In this document: positions 39,226-47,982 of the stretch, in pieces
Position numbering within the stretch: position 1 is the stretch's first letter
Layout: each line of letters begins with the position of its first letter
Assembly: GCA_027310565.1 (NCBI GenBank)
Contig: DAIDAP010000037.1
Span: forward strand, 320,163 to 384,162
Direction of reading: 5' to 3'
Source: Chloroflexota bacterium
GTDB taxonomy: Bacteria > Chloroflexota > Limnocylindria > P2-11E
Length of the DNA: 64,000 nt
Program-made: the position numbers and the translations under genes
The notes under the pieces: generated by a model
What the model saw: the letters and a program-made list of their open reading frames with translations, nothing else
Database searches by the model: none
Told to the model about the DNA's origin: nothing

Positions 39226-41228
39226 CCGCGCGGACCCTCTTCCGGACCACGGGCCGCATCGACGGGGCGGAGCTCGCGCCGATCGACGGGCTCGCACTGC
39301 GGCCCGCGCTGTTCGCGCGCTTCCACGACCTCCCCGCGCTGCGCTACGACTACCCGCTCGTGCTCGTCGACGGCACCCCCGAGGAGCCGGTCCGGTCCCT
39401 CTCGCGGATCGTGGACGGCGTCCTGCGCGACGTCGCGCCGCGCGGTCTCGAGGGCGAGCGGATGCGGCGCGCCGTTCTGCGCGTCGAGCGCGACCTGCGC
39501 CGCGGGATCGCGCACGGCGCCGGCGGACGGCTCGGCGCGCGCTGGGACGAGGCGGCGGCGCAGGTCGCCGAGCGCGGCGGCGCCGCGGTCCGGCAGGAGC
39601 TCGCGACGATCCGAGCCGCGCTCACGGTCGACGGCGAGCTGCTCGACTGCGATGCGACGGCGGCGCCGCGCGTCGTCACGCACCTCTGGGTCGCGACGTA
39701 CGCGGCGAAGGCGAGGGCGATGCGCGGGGCCATCGACGGGCTCGTCGCCCGGCTCGAGGACCTCGTCCGCGCCGACCGCCTGCGGTCCGAGGAGGGCCGC
39801 GGGGCCGACGCGCTGCGCTCCGGCATCGGCACCGCGCATCGGGACGCGTTCGACTTCGACGTCATGGCGCGGCTGCTCGCGCGCCCGTCCGGACCGAGCG
39901 GCATGCACCCGGAGCGCCGCCGGCGCATCGCGGACGTGCTCGTGACGCTGCGCGCGCAGCATTTCTTCCTCGCCGCCGCCGACCCGTACTCGTTCGTCTT
40001 CGACCGGATCGACACGGCGCTCGCGACGTTCCGGAGGCGCCTTCCCGACGCCGCGGCGCTCGTGCGCGCGATCGCGATCGCCGAGCTCGAGGTGCGGGGC
40101 CACTACGTCGAGGCGGTCCACGACGCCCACTTCGCGCGCTTCGACGAGCGCTCCCTCGCGGCGGAGGACCTCGCGCGCTTCCCGGACTACCTCGTCCGCG
40201 TCGCCGGCCCCGCGAACCGCGCCGAGATCATCGGCGCGCTGTCGTCGGGCGTGCCGCTCAAGATCGTGACGACGACGAACGACGTCGTGGAGGAGACCGC
40301 CACCGCGGAGCCCGCGCCCTCTCTGGGCGCCCAGCTCGCGACGACCGCGATGGGCCTGGGCGACGTCTTCGTGGTCCAGACGCCGTCGGCGTCGCTCTTC
40401 CGGATGCGCCATGCGCTTCGCGCGGCGCTCGCGTTCCGCGGCCCGGCGCTCGTGAGCACCTACGGCGGCGCGGTCGCCACGGGGCTGCCGCCGTACCTGG
40501 TGAGCGCCGCCGCACTCGAGTCGCGCGCATTCCCCGCGTTCTCGTACGACCCCGGCGCGGGCGCCGACTGGGCCCACCGCTTCGCGCTCGGGCCCAACCC
40601 CCAGCCCGAGGCGACCTGGCCCGAGCACGAGGTCGCGTGGGCGGACGGGGAGCTGCGACGCTCGACGGCGCGCCTCGCGTTCACCCTCGCCGACTTCCTC
40701 CTCGCCGACCCGCGCCACGCGTCGCACTACGCGCGCATCGCGTCCGGCGACGGGGACGATGGCCTGCCGGCGCTCGACCCCGACGGGCGGCTGCACCGCG
40801 TGCTCGCGGACGACCGGATGCGCGGCGCCGCGCGGCGCTGCGCGGAGACCTGGGACCGTCTGCGGGAGCTCGACGCGCTCAAGCGGCCGGCCGCGGCCGC
40901 CCCTGCCGCGACCGCGACCGCGGCGCCCGCGCCGGCCGTCGAGGCGGCGAGCGAGCCCGCGCCGGCCGCCGCCGCGTCGAGCGACGAGCCCTGGATCGAG
41001 ACGCCGCGCTGCACGACCTGCAACGAGTGCACGACCATCAACAACAGGATGTTCGCGTACAACGAGAACAAGCAGGCGTACGTCAAGGACGCGACGGCGG
41101 GGACTTACCGCCAGCTCGTCGAAGCCGCCGAGAGCTGCCAGGTGGCGATCATCCATCCCGGCAAGCCGCGCGACCCGAACGAGCCCGGCCTCGACGAGCT
41201 CATCGCGCGCGCCGAAGCGTTCCGCTGA
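39222..41228 (+). CDS. Large PFOR-related protein with C-terminal 4Fe-4S ferredoxin domain
   Basis: 668 residues, no name known to me. Residues 1-290 are helical and unlike anything I recognise. Residues about 330-500 resemble the TPP-half of one-chain pyruvate:ferredoxin oxidoreductases: GLGDVFVVQTPSASLFRMRH, FRGPALVSTYGGA and especially SRAFPAFSYDPGAGADW followed by LGPNPQPEATWP. The TPP motif itself (GDGxxxxxG) is missing. After an Ala/Pro linker (560-590) comes a ferredoxin-like end with Cys597, 600, 603 and Cys639 (CTTCNEC, then AAESCQVAIIHPG). The gene is last in the operon with an ATGA overlap. Inferred role: electron carrier/assembly partner of KorAB or a degenerate PFOR subunit. Confidence 0.75.
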   Translation: MTARTLFRTTGRIDGAELAPIDGLALRPALFARFHDLPALRYDYPLVLVDGTPEEPVRSLSRIVDGVLRDVAPRGLEGERMRRAVLRVERDLRRGIAHGAGGRLGARWDEAAAQVAERGGAAVRQELATIRAALTVDGELLDCDATAAPRVVTHLWVATYAAKARAMRGAIDGLVARLEDLVRADRLRSEEGRGADALRSGIGTAHRDAFDFDVMARLLARPSGPSGMHPERRRRIADVLVTLRAQHFFLAAADPYSFVFDRIDTALATFRRRLPDAAALVRAIAIAELEVRGHYVEAVHDAHFARFDERSLAAEDLARFPDYLVRVAGPANRAEIIGALSSGVPLKIVTTTNDVVEETATAEPAPSLGAQLATTAMGLGDVFVVQTPSASLFRMRHALRAALAFRGPALVSTYGGAVATGLPPYLVSAAALESRAFPAFSYDPGAGADWAHRFALGPNPQPEATWPEHEVAWADGELRRSTARLAFTLADFLLADPRHASHYARIASGDGDDGLPALDPDGRLHRVLADDRMRGAARRCAETWDRLRELDALKRPAAAAPAATATAAPAPAVEAASEPAPAAAASSDEPWIETPRCTTCNECTTINNRMFAYNENKQAYVKDATAGTYRQLVEAAESCQVAIIHPGKPRDPNEPGLDELIARAEAFR

Positions 41229-41258
41229 CGCCTCCGCGCGGCACGGCGAGGCGCCTCG

Positions 41259-41999
41259 CTACGCGAGCAGGTTCTTGACCGCGGCGACGAGCAGGACGAT
41301 GCCGAGCGACACCTGGACCGCGCGGAGCGGGAGACGGCTCGCGCCCAGGTACGAGCCGAGGAGCGCCCCGGCGACGACCGCGACGAGGAGCGGCCCGAGG
41401 ACCGCGGCGTCGACCGGCGTCGTCGGCAGCCTCGCCGCGAGGCCCGCGAGGGAGTTCATCACGATGAACGCGCTCGCGACGCTGCCGGCCTGCTTCACCG
41501 TCGCCCAGCCGCAGGCCACGAGCACCGGCGAGAGGAAGATCCCGCCGCCGATCCCGGTCGCGCCCGCGAGGAACCCCAGGAGCGCGCCGATGACGACGGC
41601 GGTGAGGTAGAACGGGGCGCCCGCGCGCGGCAGCGGCAACGTCGGGACGCGCGCGAAGAAGAGCAGACGCGCCGCGCCGGCGAGGAGCGCGAGCCCGAGG
41701 AGCACGGCCTGCGCCCGCCCCGCGAACGGGAGCAGGCCGCCGAGGTACGCCATCGGGACGCTCGTCACGACGAACGGGACGAGCAGCCGCCAGCGCAGGT
41801 GCCCGGCCTGACGGAACATGATCCACGCGATGCCCGCCGCCGCGACGTTCATGACGAGCACGACGGTGACGAGCGGGGCGGTCGCGACCCGGAACAGCGT
41901 GAACACGGCGAGGTATACCGTCGCGCCGCCGTGGCCGACGCTCGAGTAGAGCAGCGCCCCGAGGAAGATGAGCGGGAGCAGGGGCAGGAGGTCCGGCAA
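41259..41999 (-). CDS. TauE/SafE family sulfite exporter-like protein
   Basis: 246 residues with about eight membrane helices. Both internal repeats show the family motif: [20 protein letters not shown] near the N-terminus and [22 protein letters not shown] in the middle. Family members export sulfite, sulfoacetate or other organic anions; substrate unknown here. Convergent with the PFOR-like gene. Confidence 0.88.
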   Translation of the reverse strand: MPDLLPLLPLIFLGALLYSSVGHGGATVYLAVFTLFRVATAPLVTVVLVMNVAAAGIAWIMFRQAGHLRWRLLVPFVVTSVPMAYLGGLLPFAGRAQAVLLGLALLAGAARLLFFARVPTLPLPRAGAPFYLTAVVIGALLGFLAGATGIGGGIFLSPVLVACGWATVKQAGSVASAFIVMNSLAGLAARLPTTPVDAAVLGPLLVAVVAGALLGSYLGASRLPLRAVQVSLGIVLLVAAVKNLLA

Positions 42000-42028
42000 C
42001 GCGCCTGAGCGTAGCCGGGAGGCGGCCT

Positions 42029-42412
42029 CTACTCGGTCCGCGCTCCGCGCCGGCGCTCCTGATGGCGCGCCGCGGCCGCGGCGTTCTTCGACATCCGCGC
42101 GCTCCCGTCGAAGGTGGCGCCCCGCGCGATCGCGAGGGTCGGCGCGGCGAGATCCGCGGTGACCCGGGCGGTCTCCTGGAGCTCGATCGCGTCCGTCGCC
42201 GTGATGGTGCCGGAGACCTCGCCGGCGACGATCGCCGTCCCGCAGCGGATGAGCGCGTCGACCTTCCCGGTGGCCCCCACGACCAGGAGGCCGCGGGCCG
42301 CGATCTCGCCGCTGAACGTCCCGTCGACCCGCGCGCCCCGCTGGAAGCTCAGCTTGCCACGCAGCTCGACGCCCGCGCCGAGCGTCGCGTCGGGTGTGTC
42401 GTGCTCGTCCAT
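42029..42412 (-). CDS. Bactofilin
   Basis: 127 residues. A single right-handed beta-helix repeat domain: hydrophobic residues recur every 5-6 positions ([39 protein letters not shown]). Bactofilins polymerise into filaments linked to cell shape and envelope organisation. Start at ATG 42412 with GGGAGG upstream is chosen over an ATG five codons earlier. The basic tail ([12 protein letters not shown]) could bind membrane or DNA. Confidence 0.85.
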   Translation of the reverse strand: MDEHDTPDATLGAGVELRGKLSFQRGARVDGTFSGEIAARGLLVVGATGKVDALIRCGTAIVAGEVSGTITATDAIELQETARVTADLAAPTLAIARGATFDGSARMSKNAAAAARHQERRRGARTE

Positions 42413-42502
42413 GGCCCCTCCCGTCATCTCGTCGTGCCTCGGGTGAACGCTACAGCGGCGCCGAACGCTACGGTCGTGCGCCTGCCGGGCGAGCGCCCCC
42501 GC

Positions 42503-43084
42503 CTATGCCGCCGCACGGAGCGTGACCGCGATCGTCCTGTCCGGCAGGTCGATCTGGAACCCGTAGCAGCCGTCGGCGGGCAGGCGGACCTCGGAGCGCA
42601 GGTACCGCCACCCGAGCGCCGACCCCTGCGTGGCGTCGCCGACGGTCGTGCCCGTGTCGAGGCCGAAGCGCAGGCTCTTGGCCCCGTCCGCGAAGGTCAC
42701 CTCGCCCGCGGCGTCCAGCCGGGCGCCGCGGATCAGCGCGCCGCCCTTGTAGTCGGGGCTCGCCAGCCACAGGACCTTCACCGTGTACGAGGCATCCGGC
42801 GCCTTCGTCCCGAGGACGATCGTCGGACCGCCCGGCACGGCGTAGACGGGGCCGGCGCCGAACGCGAGCCCGGTCGCGCTGCCGGTGAGCATCGCCGAGT
42901 CCGAGATCGGGCAGCTCGCGCCCGCCGCGAGCGGTGTGATCTGGAGCGGCCGCGCCTCGAGCTTCGCCCAGGCCGCCTCGTCGAGCGGCACCGCCGCGCC
43001 GCCGCCCTGGGCCGCCCCGCCGGTGCCGGCCGTCTCGGAGCCACACGACGCGAGCAGGAGCGCGACGACGAGCAGGCGCTTCAC
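42503..43084 (-). CDS. Predicted lipoprotein of unknown function
   Basis: 193 residues. Lipoprotein signal peptide [14 protein letters not shown] with the lipobox LASC, followed by a Gly/Ala linker. The mature part is beta-rich ([40 protein letters not shown]) and may be a jelly-roll-like domain. GTG start; divergent from the NUDIX gene. Not assigned to a known family. Confidence 0.7.
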   Translation of the reverse strand: MKRLLVVALLLASCGSETAGTGGAAQGGGAAVPLDEAAWAKLEARPLQITPLAAGASCPISDSAMLTGSATGLAFGAGPVYAVPGGPTIVLGTKAPDASYTVKVLWLASPDYKGGALIRGARLDAAGEVTFADGAKSLRFGLDTGTTVGDATQGSALGWRYLRSEVRLPADGCYGFQIDLPDRTIAVTLRAAA

Positions 43085-43154
43085 GGCGCACACGGTACGG
43101 CATGGACCAAGGCCGGCGGCGGCGGCCGGCGGGACCGCACGGTACGCTCCGAGC

Positions 43155-43736
43155 GTGACGGGCGATCCGCGGCCGTGGAGCCTCGTCCGCCGGGGACCGC
43201 GGCAGGACCTCACCGTCCTTCGCGCCGGCGAGGACCAGTTCGCCGATCCGCGCGACGGAGCTCCGCACGGGCGCGCGATCATCGACGCCGACGACTGGTG
43301 CAACGTCCTGCCGATCACGCGGAGCCGCGAGGTCGTGCTCGTGAAGCAGTTCCGCGTCGGCAGCGGGGAGGTCTCGCTCGAGCTGCCCGGGGGCGTCGTC
43401 GACGCGGGCGAGGATCCCGCGGCCGCCGTGGCGCGCGAGCTCGAAGAGGAGACCGGCTACCGGGCGCGGCGGCTCCTCCCGCTCGGCACGTACTCGCCCA
43501 ACCCCGCGCACTTCACGAACCGCGTGCACGCCTTCGTCGCGCTCGACTGCGAAGTGGTCCACGACGGGCGGCCCGATGCGGGCGAGGACCTCGTGATCGA
43601 GGTCGTCCCGATCGCCCGCGTCCGCGAGCTCGCCGCATCGGGAGGCATCACGCACGCCCTCATGCTCGCCACGCTGCATCTGGCGACGCTGCGCGGCTAC
43701 CTGTTTGGAGAAGCGGACGCGCCGGCCGCGCCTTAG
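43155..43736 (+). CDS. NUDIX hydrolase (ADP-ribose pyrophosphatase-like)
   Basis: 193 residues. The NUDIX box fits the consensus Gx5Ex7REUxEEx[22 protein letters not shown]. The sequence before it ([20 protein letters not shown]) and the [18 protein letters not shown] segment after it are typical of ADP-sugar pyrophosphatases. GTG at 43155 gives the conserved N-terminus. Substrate unproven. Confidence 0.88.
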   Translation: MTGDPRPWSLVRRGPRQDLTVLRAGEDQFADPRDGAPHGRAIIDADDWCNVLPITRSREVVLVKQFRVGSGEVSLELPGGVVDAGEDPAAAVARELEEETGYRARRLLPLGTYSPNPAHFTNRVHAFVALDCEVVHDGRPDAGEDLVIEVVPIARVRELAASGGITHALMLATLHLATLRGYLFGEADAPAAP

Positions 43737-43775
43737 CGTCGTCCCATCGACTTCTCGCAGAGGAGAGAGCAGGCC

Positions 43776-43901
43776 ATGATCACCGAGCTCAACGTCACCG
43801 CCGTCGTCGAGATCGTCACCGACATGGGCCTCCGCGACCCGTTCGGCAACGCCATCCGGATCCTCCGGCGCGCGAAGGTCGCGCAGAAGGCGACGGCCTG
43901 A
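43776..43901 (+). CDS. Small 41-residue protein
   Basis: A short open frame with AGGAGAG 11 bases before its ATG and a sensible composition: [18 protein letters not shown] then a basic tail ([14 protein letters not shown]). It ends 2 bases before the next gene, suggesting one transcript. Not recognised; could be a genuine small regulatory or membrane-surface peptide, or a leader peptide. Confidence 0.4.
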   Translation: MITELNVTAVVEIVTDMGLRDPFGNAIRILRRAKVAQKATA

Positions 43902-43903
43902 GC

Positions 43904-44344
43904 ATGGCTGAGAGGAAGACCGGGAAGAAGGGCACCCGGAGGGGATTCACGGCCGAGGAGCGGGCCGCGATGAGGGAGCGCGCCAAAGAGCTGAAGGCTT
44001 CCGCCGGCAAGGCGGAGGAGGAGAGCGCCGCGCTCGCGGCGATCGCCGCGATGTCGGGGCCGGACCGTGCCATCGCCAAGCGGCTCCACGCGCTCATCAA
44101 GGCCAGCGCGCCGGTCCTCGCGCCGAAGACCTGGTACGGGATGCCCGCGTACGCCAAGGACGGCAAGGTCGTCTGCTTCTTCACGCCCGCGGAGAAGTTC
44201 AAGGCGAGATACGCGACGTTCGGGTTCAACGACTCGGCGACCCTCGACGAAGGCGCCATGTGGCCGACCTCGTGGGCGCTGAAGGAGCTGACCGCCGCCG
44301 ACGAGACGAGGATCGCCGCGCTCGTGAAGAAGGCGGTGCGCTGA
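43904..44344 (+). CDS. DUF1801/YdhG-like protein
   Basis: 146 residues. A basic, Ala/Lys-rich N-terminal helix (about 1-55, [20 protein letters not shown]) precedes a DUF1801-like domain ([60 protein letters not shown]). The fold is YdhG/frataxin-like and some members are called iron chaperones. Its stop codon lies 24 bases before the integrated element. Confidence 0.85.
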   Translation: MAERKTGKKGTRRGFTAEERAAMRERAKELKASAGKAEEESAALAAIAAMSGPDRAIAKRLHALIKASAPVLAPKTWYGMPAYAKDGKVVCFFTPAEKFKARYATFGFNDSATLDEGAMWPTSWALKELTAADETRIAALVKKAVR

Positions 44345-44367
44345 GGACCGCATCTCCGTGACTGACT

Positions 44368-44412
44368 CTGTGCCGAGGGCCAGGATCGAACTGGCGACAC
44401 ATGGTTCTTCAG
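44368..44412. repeat. Left attachment site: displaced 3' half of tRNA-Phe
   Basis: 45 bases identical to 49563-49607. The right copy is part of the intact tRNA-Phe gene (anticodon loop to 3' end, plus 3 bases). The left copy is followed by unrelated DNA instead of the 5' half, as expected for attL after site-specific integration. Confidence 0.9.
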
Positions 44413-44465
44413 GTGAACTTCTCAGTGCTTCGCGATTTTCCGAGACAACTCGCGTGCTGCGGCTC

Positions 44466-44493
44466 TTGGTTCGTCGTGATGGGTGTTGGTTCG
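44466..44493. repeat. Direct repeats TTGGTTCG beside attL
   Basis: TTGGTTCG occurs at 44466-44473 and 44486-44493, 20 bases apart (two helical turns), between the att repeat and the integrase stop. A related TTGGTTTGCG lies near the right end at 49497. Candidate arm-type binding sites for the integrase; not proven. Confidence 0.35.
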
Positions 44494-44500
44494 CGCTGGG

Positions 44501-45496
44501 CTAACTGACGCGGCCGAGCGCCGCGTCGAGGGCCTTCGGGTAGCGCTTGAGCTGCGCGACGGGGATCGTGCCGCGGTACCGCCGCAGCATCCGCCAGCCG
44601 TTCGCGCCCCAGCCGTGGACCTCCATGTTCGCGCTGTCCGGCCATCCGGCCTCGTGCTTCTGGCGCACGCTCGTCGCTCGCAGGCGGTGCTGCTTGAAGG
44701 CGAGCCCGGTCTCGGCGCGGATGAGGCGCCGCAGTCGCTGGGCCATCGAGTTCCAGCCCAGCCGGGTGAACGCGTCGCCCGACTCGGTGAGGAAGAGCGG
44801 CTCGTCGACGGAGCCGCGGTACGCTGGACGTCCGGCGTGCAGGTACGCGCGGATCGCGTCGCGGCCGGCGTCCTCCATCGGGACCTCGCGGACGCCGTGC
44901 GTGCCGCGCTTGGTCTTCGACTCGTCGTCGATGATGAAGTGGCCGGACTCGCGGTACTTCGCCATCACGACGTTGTGCAGGGTGAGCTCGCGCGCCTCCT
45001 TCGCGCGGAAGCCGTGGAGGAGGGTGGCGATGACCGCGACGCTGCGCAGCCGGTTGGGGCCCTGGTCGACGGCGCGGAGGATCGCGCGGACCTCGGCGTC
45101 GGTGTACGCGGGCATGCCGCGGTCGCTCGGCCGCGGCTGCTTCACCTCCGCGAGCGCGCTCACCCGGACGTCGTCGCTGCCCGCGTACCAGATGCGCTTC
45201 CGTGCGAGGTAGGTGGCGAAGCTCTTGAGCGCCACGACCTTGTTCATGCGCGTGTTGAGGTTGCGCGCCGTGCGCACGTAGCGCTCGACCGTGTCGGGCT
45301 CGAGGCTCGCGAGGGTGCGCGCGCGCTCGGGAAGGAAGGCGAGGAACGCCAGGAGATGCGAGCGGTACACGGCGAGCGTCGTGGGCTGGACCTCGTCGGC
45401 CTTGTCCGCGAGGAACCAGCCGACCGCGTCGGCGAGCGGGAAGTCAGGACGCCGCACGCGATTGTCTCGGTATGGAGCTTGAAAGGATCGACCCAT
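44501..45496 (-). CDS. Tyrosine recombinase (integrase)
   Basis: 331 residues. SAM-like N-terminal core-binding domain (about 25-110) and catalytic domain with Arg164 (HGFRAKEARE), His270 and Arg273 (QHRLRATSV), His/Trp at EVHGWG (about 294-296) and the nucleophile Tyr307 (RRYRG). All catalytic residues are present, so the protein should be active. Its position beside attL in a tRNA gene supports the role. Its start overlaps the 3' end of the Replic_Relax gene by 53 bases. Confidence 0.9.
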   Translation of the reverse strand: MGRSFQAPYRDNRVRRPDFPLADAVGWFLADKADEVQPTTLAVYRSHLLAFLAFLPERARTLASLEPDTVERYVRTARNLNTRMNKVVALKSFATYLARKRIWYAGSDDVRVSALAEVKQPRPSDRGMPAYTDAEVRAILRAVDQGPNRLRSVAVIATLLHGFRAKEARELTLHNVVMAKYRESGHFIIDDESKTKRGTHGVREVPMEDAGRDAIRAYLHAGRPAYRGSVDEPLFLTESGDAFTRLGWNSMAQRLRRLIRAETGLAFKQHRLRATSVRQKHEAGWPDSANMEVHGWGANGWRMLRRYRGTIPVAQLKRYPKALDAALGRVS

Positions 45497-46445
45497 CCGT
45501 CTTCTCCGGTCCGGACGGGATGACAGGCGCAGGCGAGTCTAGCGAGGCCGGCGTGTCGGCCAAGAGACTCACGCGCGCTTCGCTCCCGACGACCTGCCAG
45601 ATCGCGCGCTCGACGCTCGCGTCGGCGGTGAGGTGACCGAGCGTCGCGAAGCGGAACGTCGCCGAGGCGGCGGAGCGGCGCGGCGGCCGCGCGACGGCGA
45701 GCTCGCACACGCGGCGCAGCTGCGTGGCGCGCGCCCGCGTTTCCGCGAGCACGAGCACGAGCGGCCACACCGGAATCTGCGCCTGCCACGCTCCGCCCTC
45801 GCACAGATCCAGATACCGGCTGAATCTTCGTCCGATCTCGAGGGTGTGATCGGTCCCGAGGTCGACCTCGGTGAGGAGGTGAATGCGCTGGTGCGCAGCG
45901 CGATACACAACGTACGCGTCCGGCCGCACGCACGATGAGCCGAGCCGCCTCGCGGCCTGCCAGTCGCATTCCCACGACGCAAGCGCATGGCCGTCGTGCG
46001 CCCTGGCGGCCCGCGCGATGGCAAGCAGCACGTCGGCGGTGGCGAGAGCCCGACGGATGAGCAAGGCGCCCGACGACTTCAAGCGCCACGACGGCATCGC
46101 CGGGTCCTGGGTACGCGCGATGCGCCAGCCCGCGCTGGTGAGCCCGTACACGGGGTAGAGCGCGCCCTCGGAGGGACCGCCGAACATCCGCGTGGTCATC
46201 GCGGCAAGGCCACGACGGCGCAGTGACTGCAGCACGCGGTGTGTCATGACCAAGCGCGACCGCGCGGTCACCGCGGATCCCGCGAAGAGGAACTCGCTGA
46301 CCTGCGCCGCGCTGAGGTAGCGCAGGCGCGCGAGGTACGCGAGGACCTCCGTTTCGCGATCGCTGAGCGGGACGGTCGTGTACCGCATCAGGAGCGCGGA
46401 AGTTCCGGCACCGGGTCGGGCCGACACGGCCGTGGATCGGGCCAT
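45444..46445 (-). CDS. Replic_Relax family protein
   Basis: 333 residues. Winged-helix start (LSDRETEVLAYLARLRYLSA, then VMTHRVLQSLRRRGLAAM), followed by a nuclease-like domain (SSCVRPDAYVVYRAAHQRIH, TEVDLGTDHTLEIGRRFSRY). This matches the Replic_Relax family found on plasmids and integrative elements and thought to act in replication or DNA relaxation/mobilisation. A second Met at position 20 (46388) is an equally good start. Coupled with the integrase gene. Confidence 0.75.
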   Translation of the reverse strand: MARSTAVSARPGAGTSALLMRYTTVPLSDRETEVLAYLARLRYLSAAQVSEFLFAGSAVTARSRLVMTHRVLQSLRRRGLAAMTTRMFGGPSEGALYPVYGLTSAGWRIARTQDPAMPSWRLKSSGALLIRRALATADVLLAIARAARAHDGHALASWECDWQAARRLGSSCVRPDAYVVYRAAHQRIHLLTEVDLGTDHTLEIGRRFSRYLDLCEGGAWQAQIPVWPLVLVLAETRARATQLRRVCELAVARPPRRSAASATFRFATLGHLTADASVERAIWQVVGSEARVSLLADTPASLDSPAPVIPSGPEKTDGSILSSSIPRQSRAAS

Positions 46446-47400
46446 CGGGCCGGCTCCCTGCGTTGACCGGAGGCAACGTCGAAAGAACGTGAAAGCAACG
46501 CGGAATCAACAGCCGCGACGAGGGCCCGCGCCCGTCCCGATGGCTGCTCGACTCCGTTGCGCAGACACCTGAACAGCACGATCACGCGCGAGTGATATGC
46601 CGGGCGGGCTCGGCGGGCTATGACGGGCGCCACGACGCGAGCGTGACGCGGGTCACGCTACAAGCGGTAGGACAAACTGCGCAGCCGCAGTGGGCAATTC
46701 TGCGCACCTTCCCGTCCCGAGACGGGACGGTTGTCGGACGGAACAACAGCGCTGCCAGGAATGCCGAAGTGTCGTTTCGGCGCCACCATCCAGGGTGGGA
46801 CGGATTGGCTCGCGCGGCACCCGCTCATGCACTGTATATCGGTGACCTGCTGAACCGGCGAACTCGCCGCCGTGACCAATTGCAGCCGCAAGCGCGCACC
46901 AGCGTCGTCCGTGTAGTACACGCGGTCAAGGTGGCCCGTTTCGCCCTCGCCAGGCGTGCGCGAGCAACCGCAGGAGCCCATCGCCACTGTGCGCGGCGTG
47001 GCTCGTCCTTGGATGCGCGGCGCGCGAATGTGCTCGAGGGTCAGCCACCCGACGTCGCGGCGCTCGCCCTCGCCAGCGAGCAGCGTCTGCACCGGCGGTA
47101 CTGGCGCATCGTGCGCCGCGGCAAACTCGGCCAGACCGCCGCGGTCGCGGTCGCCCGCGAGTCTCGGCGGCCTCTTCCGGCGTGAGGAGCAGACTTCCGG
47201 CGAACCACTGTCATGATGGAGCGGCCGGTCAAGTCCTGATCGGATGTGGTGCCCGAGGAGCAGCGAGGGTGCGCCGGGCAGGTGGCAGCCCCGACTTCAG
47301 GCCACTCTGATATCCGCGGGTCAAGACCGTATATCAGGTCGTTCGAGTATTCCGCTCGGCTGCGTAACTCACGTAGGTCGAGCGGCCAGCGCACCAGCTA
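46446..47400. other. Element region without a convincing gene
   Basis: About 950 bases. A 144-codon open frame on the minus strand (46658-47092) contains the plausible stretch LDRVYYTDDAGARLRLQLVT but no recognisable family and no good RBS; it may be a gene remnant. A perfect hairpin CCGTCCCG-AGA-CGGGACGG lies at 46712-46730. Nothing else is seen. Confidence 0.4.
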
Positions 47401-47982
47401 TCAGTCGCACCCCCACCCCATCAGGAACTCTCCCGTTTGCGCATCAACGATCGCCGCGACGACGGTCACTGGAGCGAGTTGACGGGGGAGCGGCTGAAGG
47501 GACGCCTTGTGTCGCGCGGGGCCGGCGCTTGGCCGCTGAATCGATTGCCCACGGAAGACCAGGGCCCACGCGGGTCTTGAGAGCACCGCCTGCCCCCGAC
47601 TGTCCTTCTGAATGGTGTTCGCAGTGGGGGCAACTCCCAAGGTCCCGCCCGATGTAACGAGCGCAGGTACTGCGATGGCGGCTGTGCCCTTGGCGCCGAT
47701 CGCTCCAACGGCACGTTCCGCAGTTGCGCGGTCCACAGCGGAGACGCTGAAGCTCGTCGCCACGACGGCCACGTTCGCGCGATCGCACTCTTGCAGCACC
47801 GCGTTGACGTTGACGGACGAGCCGGCCGAGCTGCTTTGCACGCTCGCCTCAGCCGGGGGCTGCAGGGACGAGCTGCTGGCTTGCATGAGCGCTGCCCTGA
47901 TCTGGGTTCCGCCGCCCAGGGTCAGGTACGCGAGAACGAGCACGAAGGCGAACGCGAGTCTCACGGACATCTTGCGTCCCAT
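47401..47982 (-). CDS. Secreted hypothetical protein
   Basis: 193 residues with an N-terminal signal sequence (MSVRLAFAFVLVLAYLTLGG). The mature part begins with a Ser/Gln-rich stretch, then a region with NVNAVLQECDRANVAVVATS and a C-terminal strand VAAIVDAQTGEFLMGWG. Not recognised. The ATG at 47982 overlaps the upstream secreted-protein gene by 22 bases; ATG 47970 is an alternative and makes the signal peptide more regular. Likely an operon with that gene. Confidence 0.55.
   Translation of the reverse strand: MGRKMSVRLAFAFVLVLAYLTLGGGTQIRAALMQASSSSLQPPAEASVQSSSAGSSVNVNAVLQECDRANVAVVATSFSVSAVDRATAERAVGAIGAKGTAAIAVPALVTSGGTLGVAPTANTIQKDSRGQAVLSRPAWALVFRGQSIQRPSAGPARHKASLQPLPRQLAPVTVVAAIVDAQTGEFLMGWGCD

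Noticed and set aside
45244-46509. 421-codon minus-strand frame over the integrase/Replic_Relax genes
   Set aside because: Overlaps two recognised genes and is Arg/Pro-rich without motifs.
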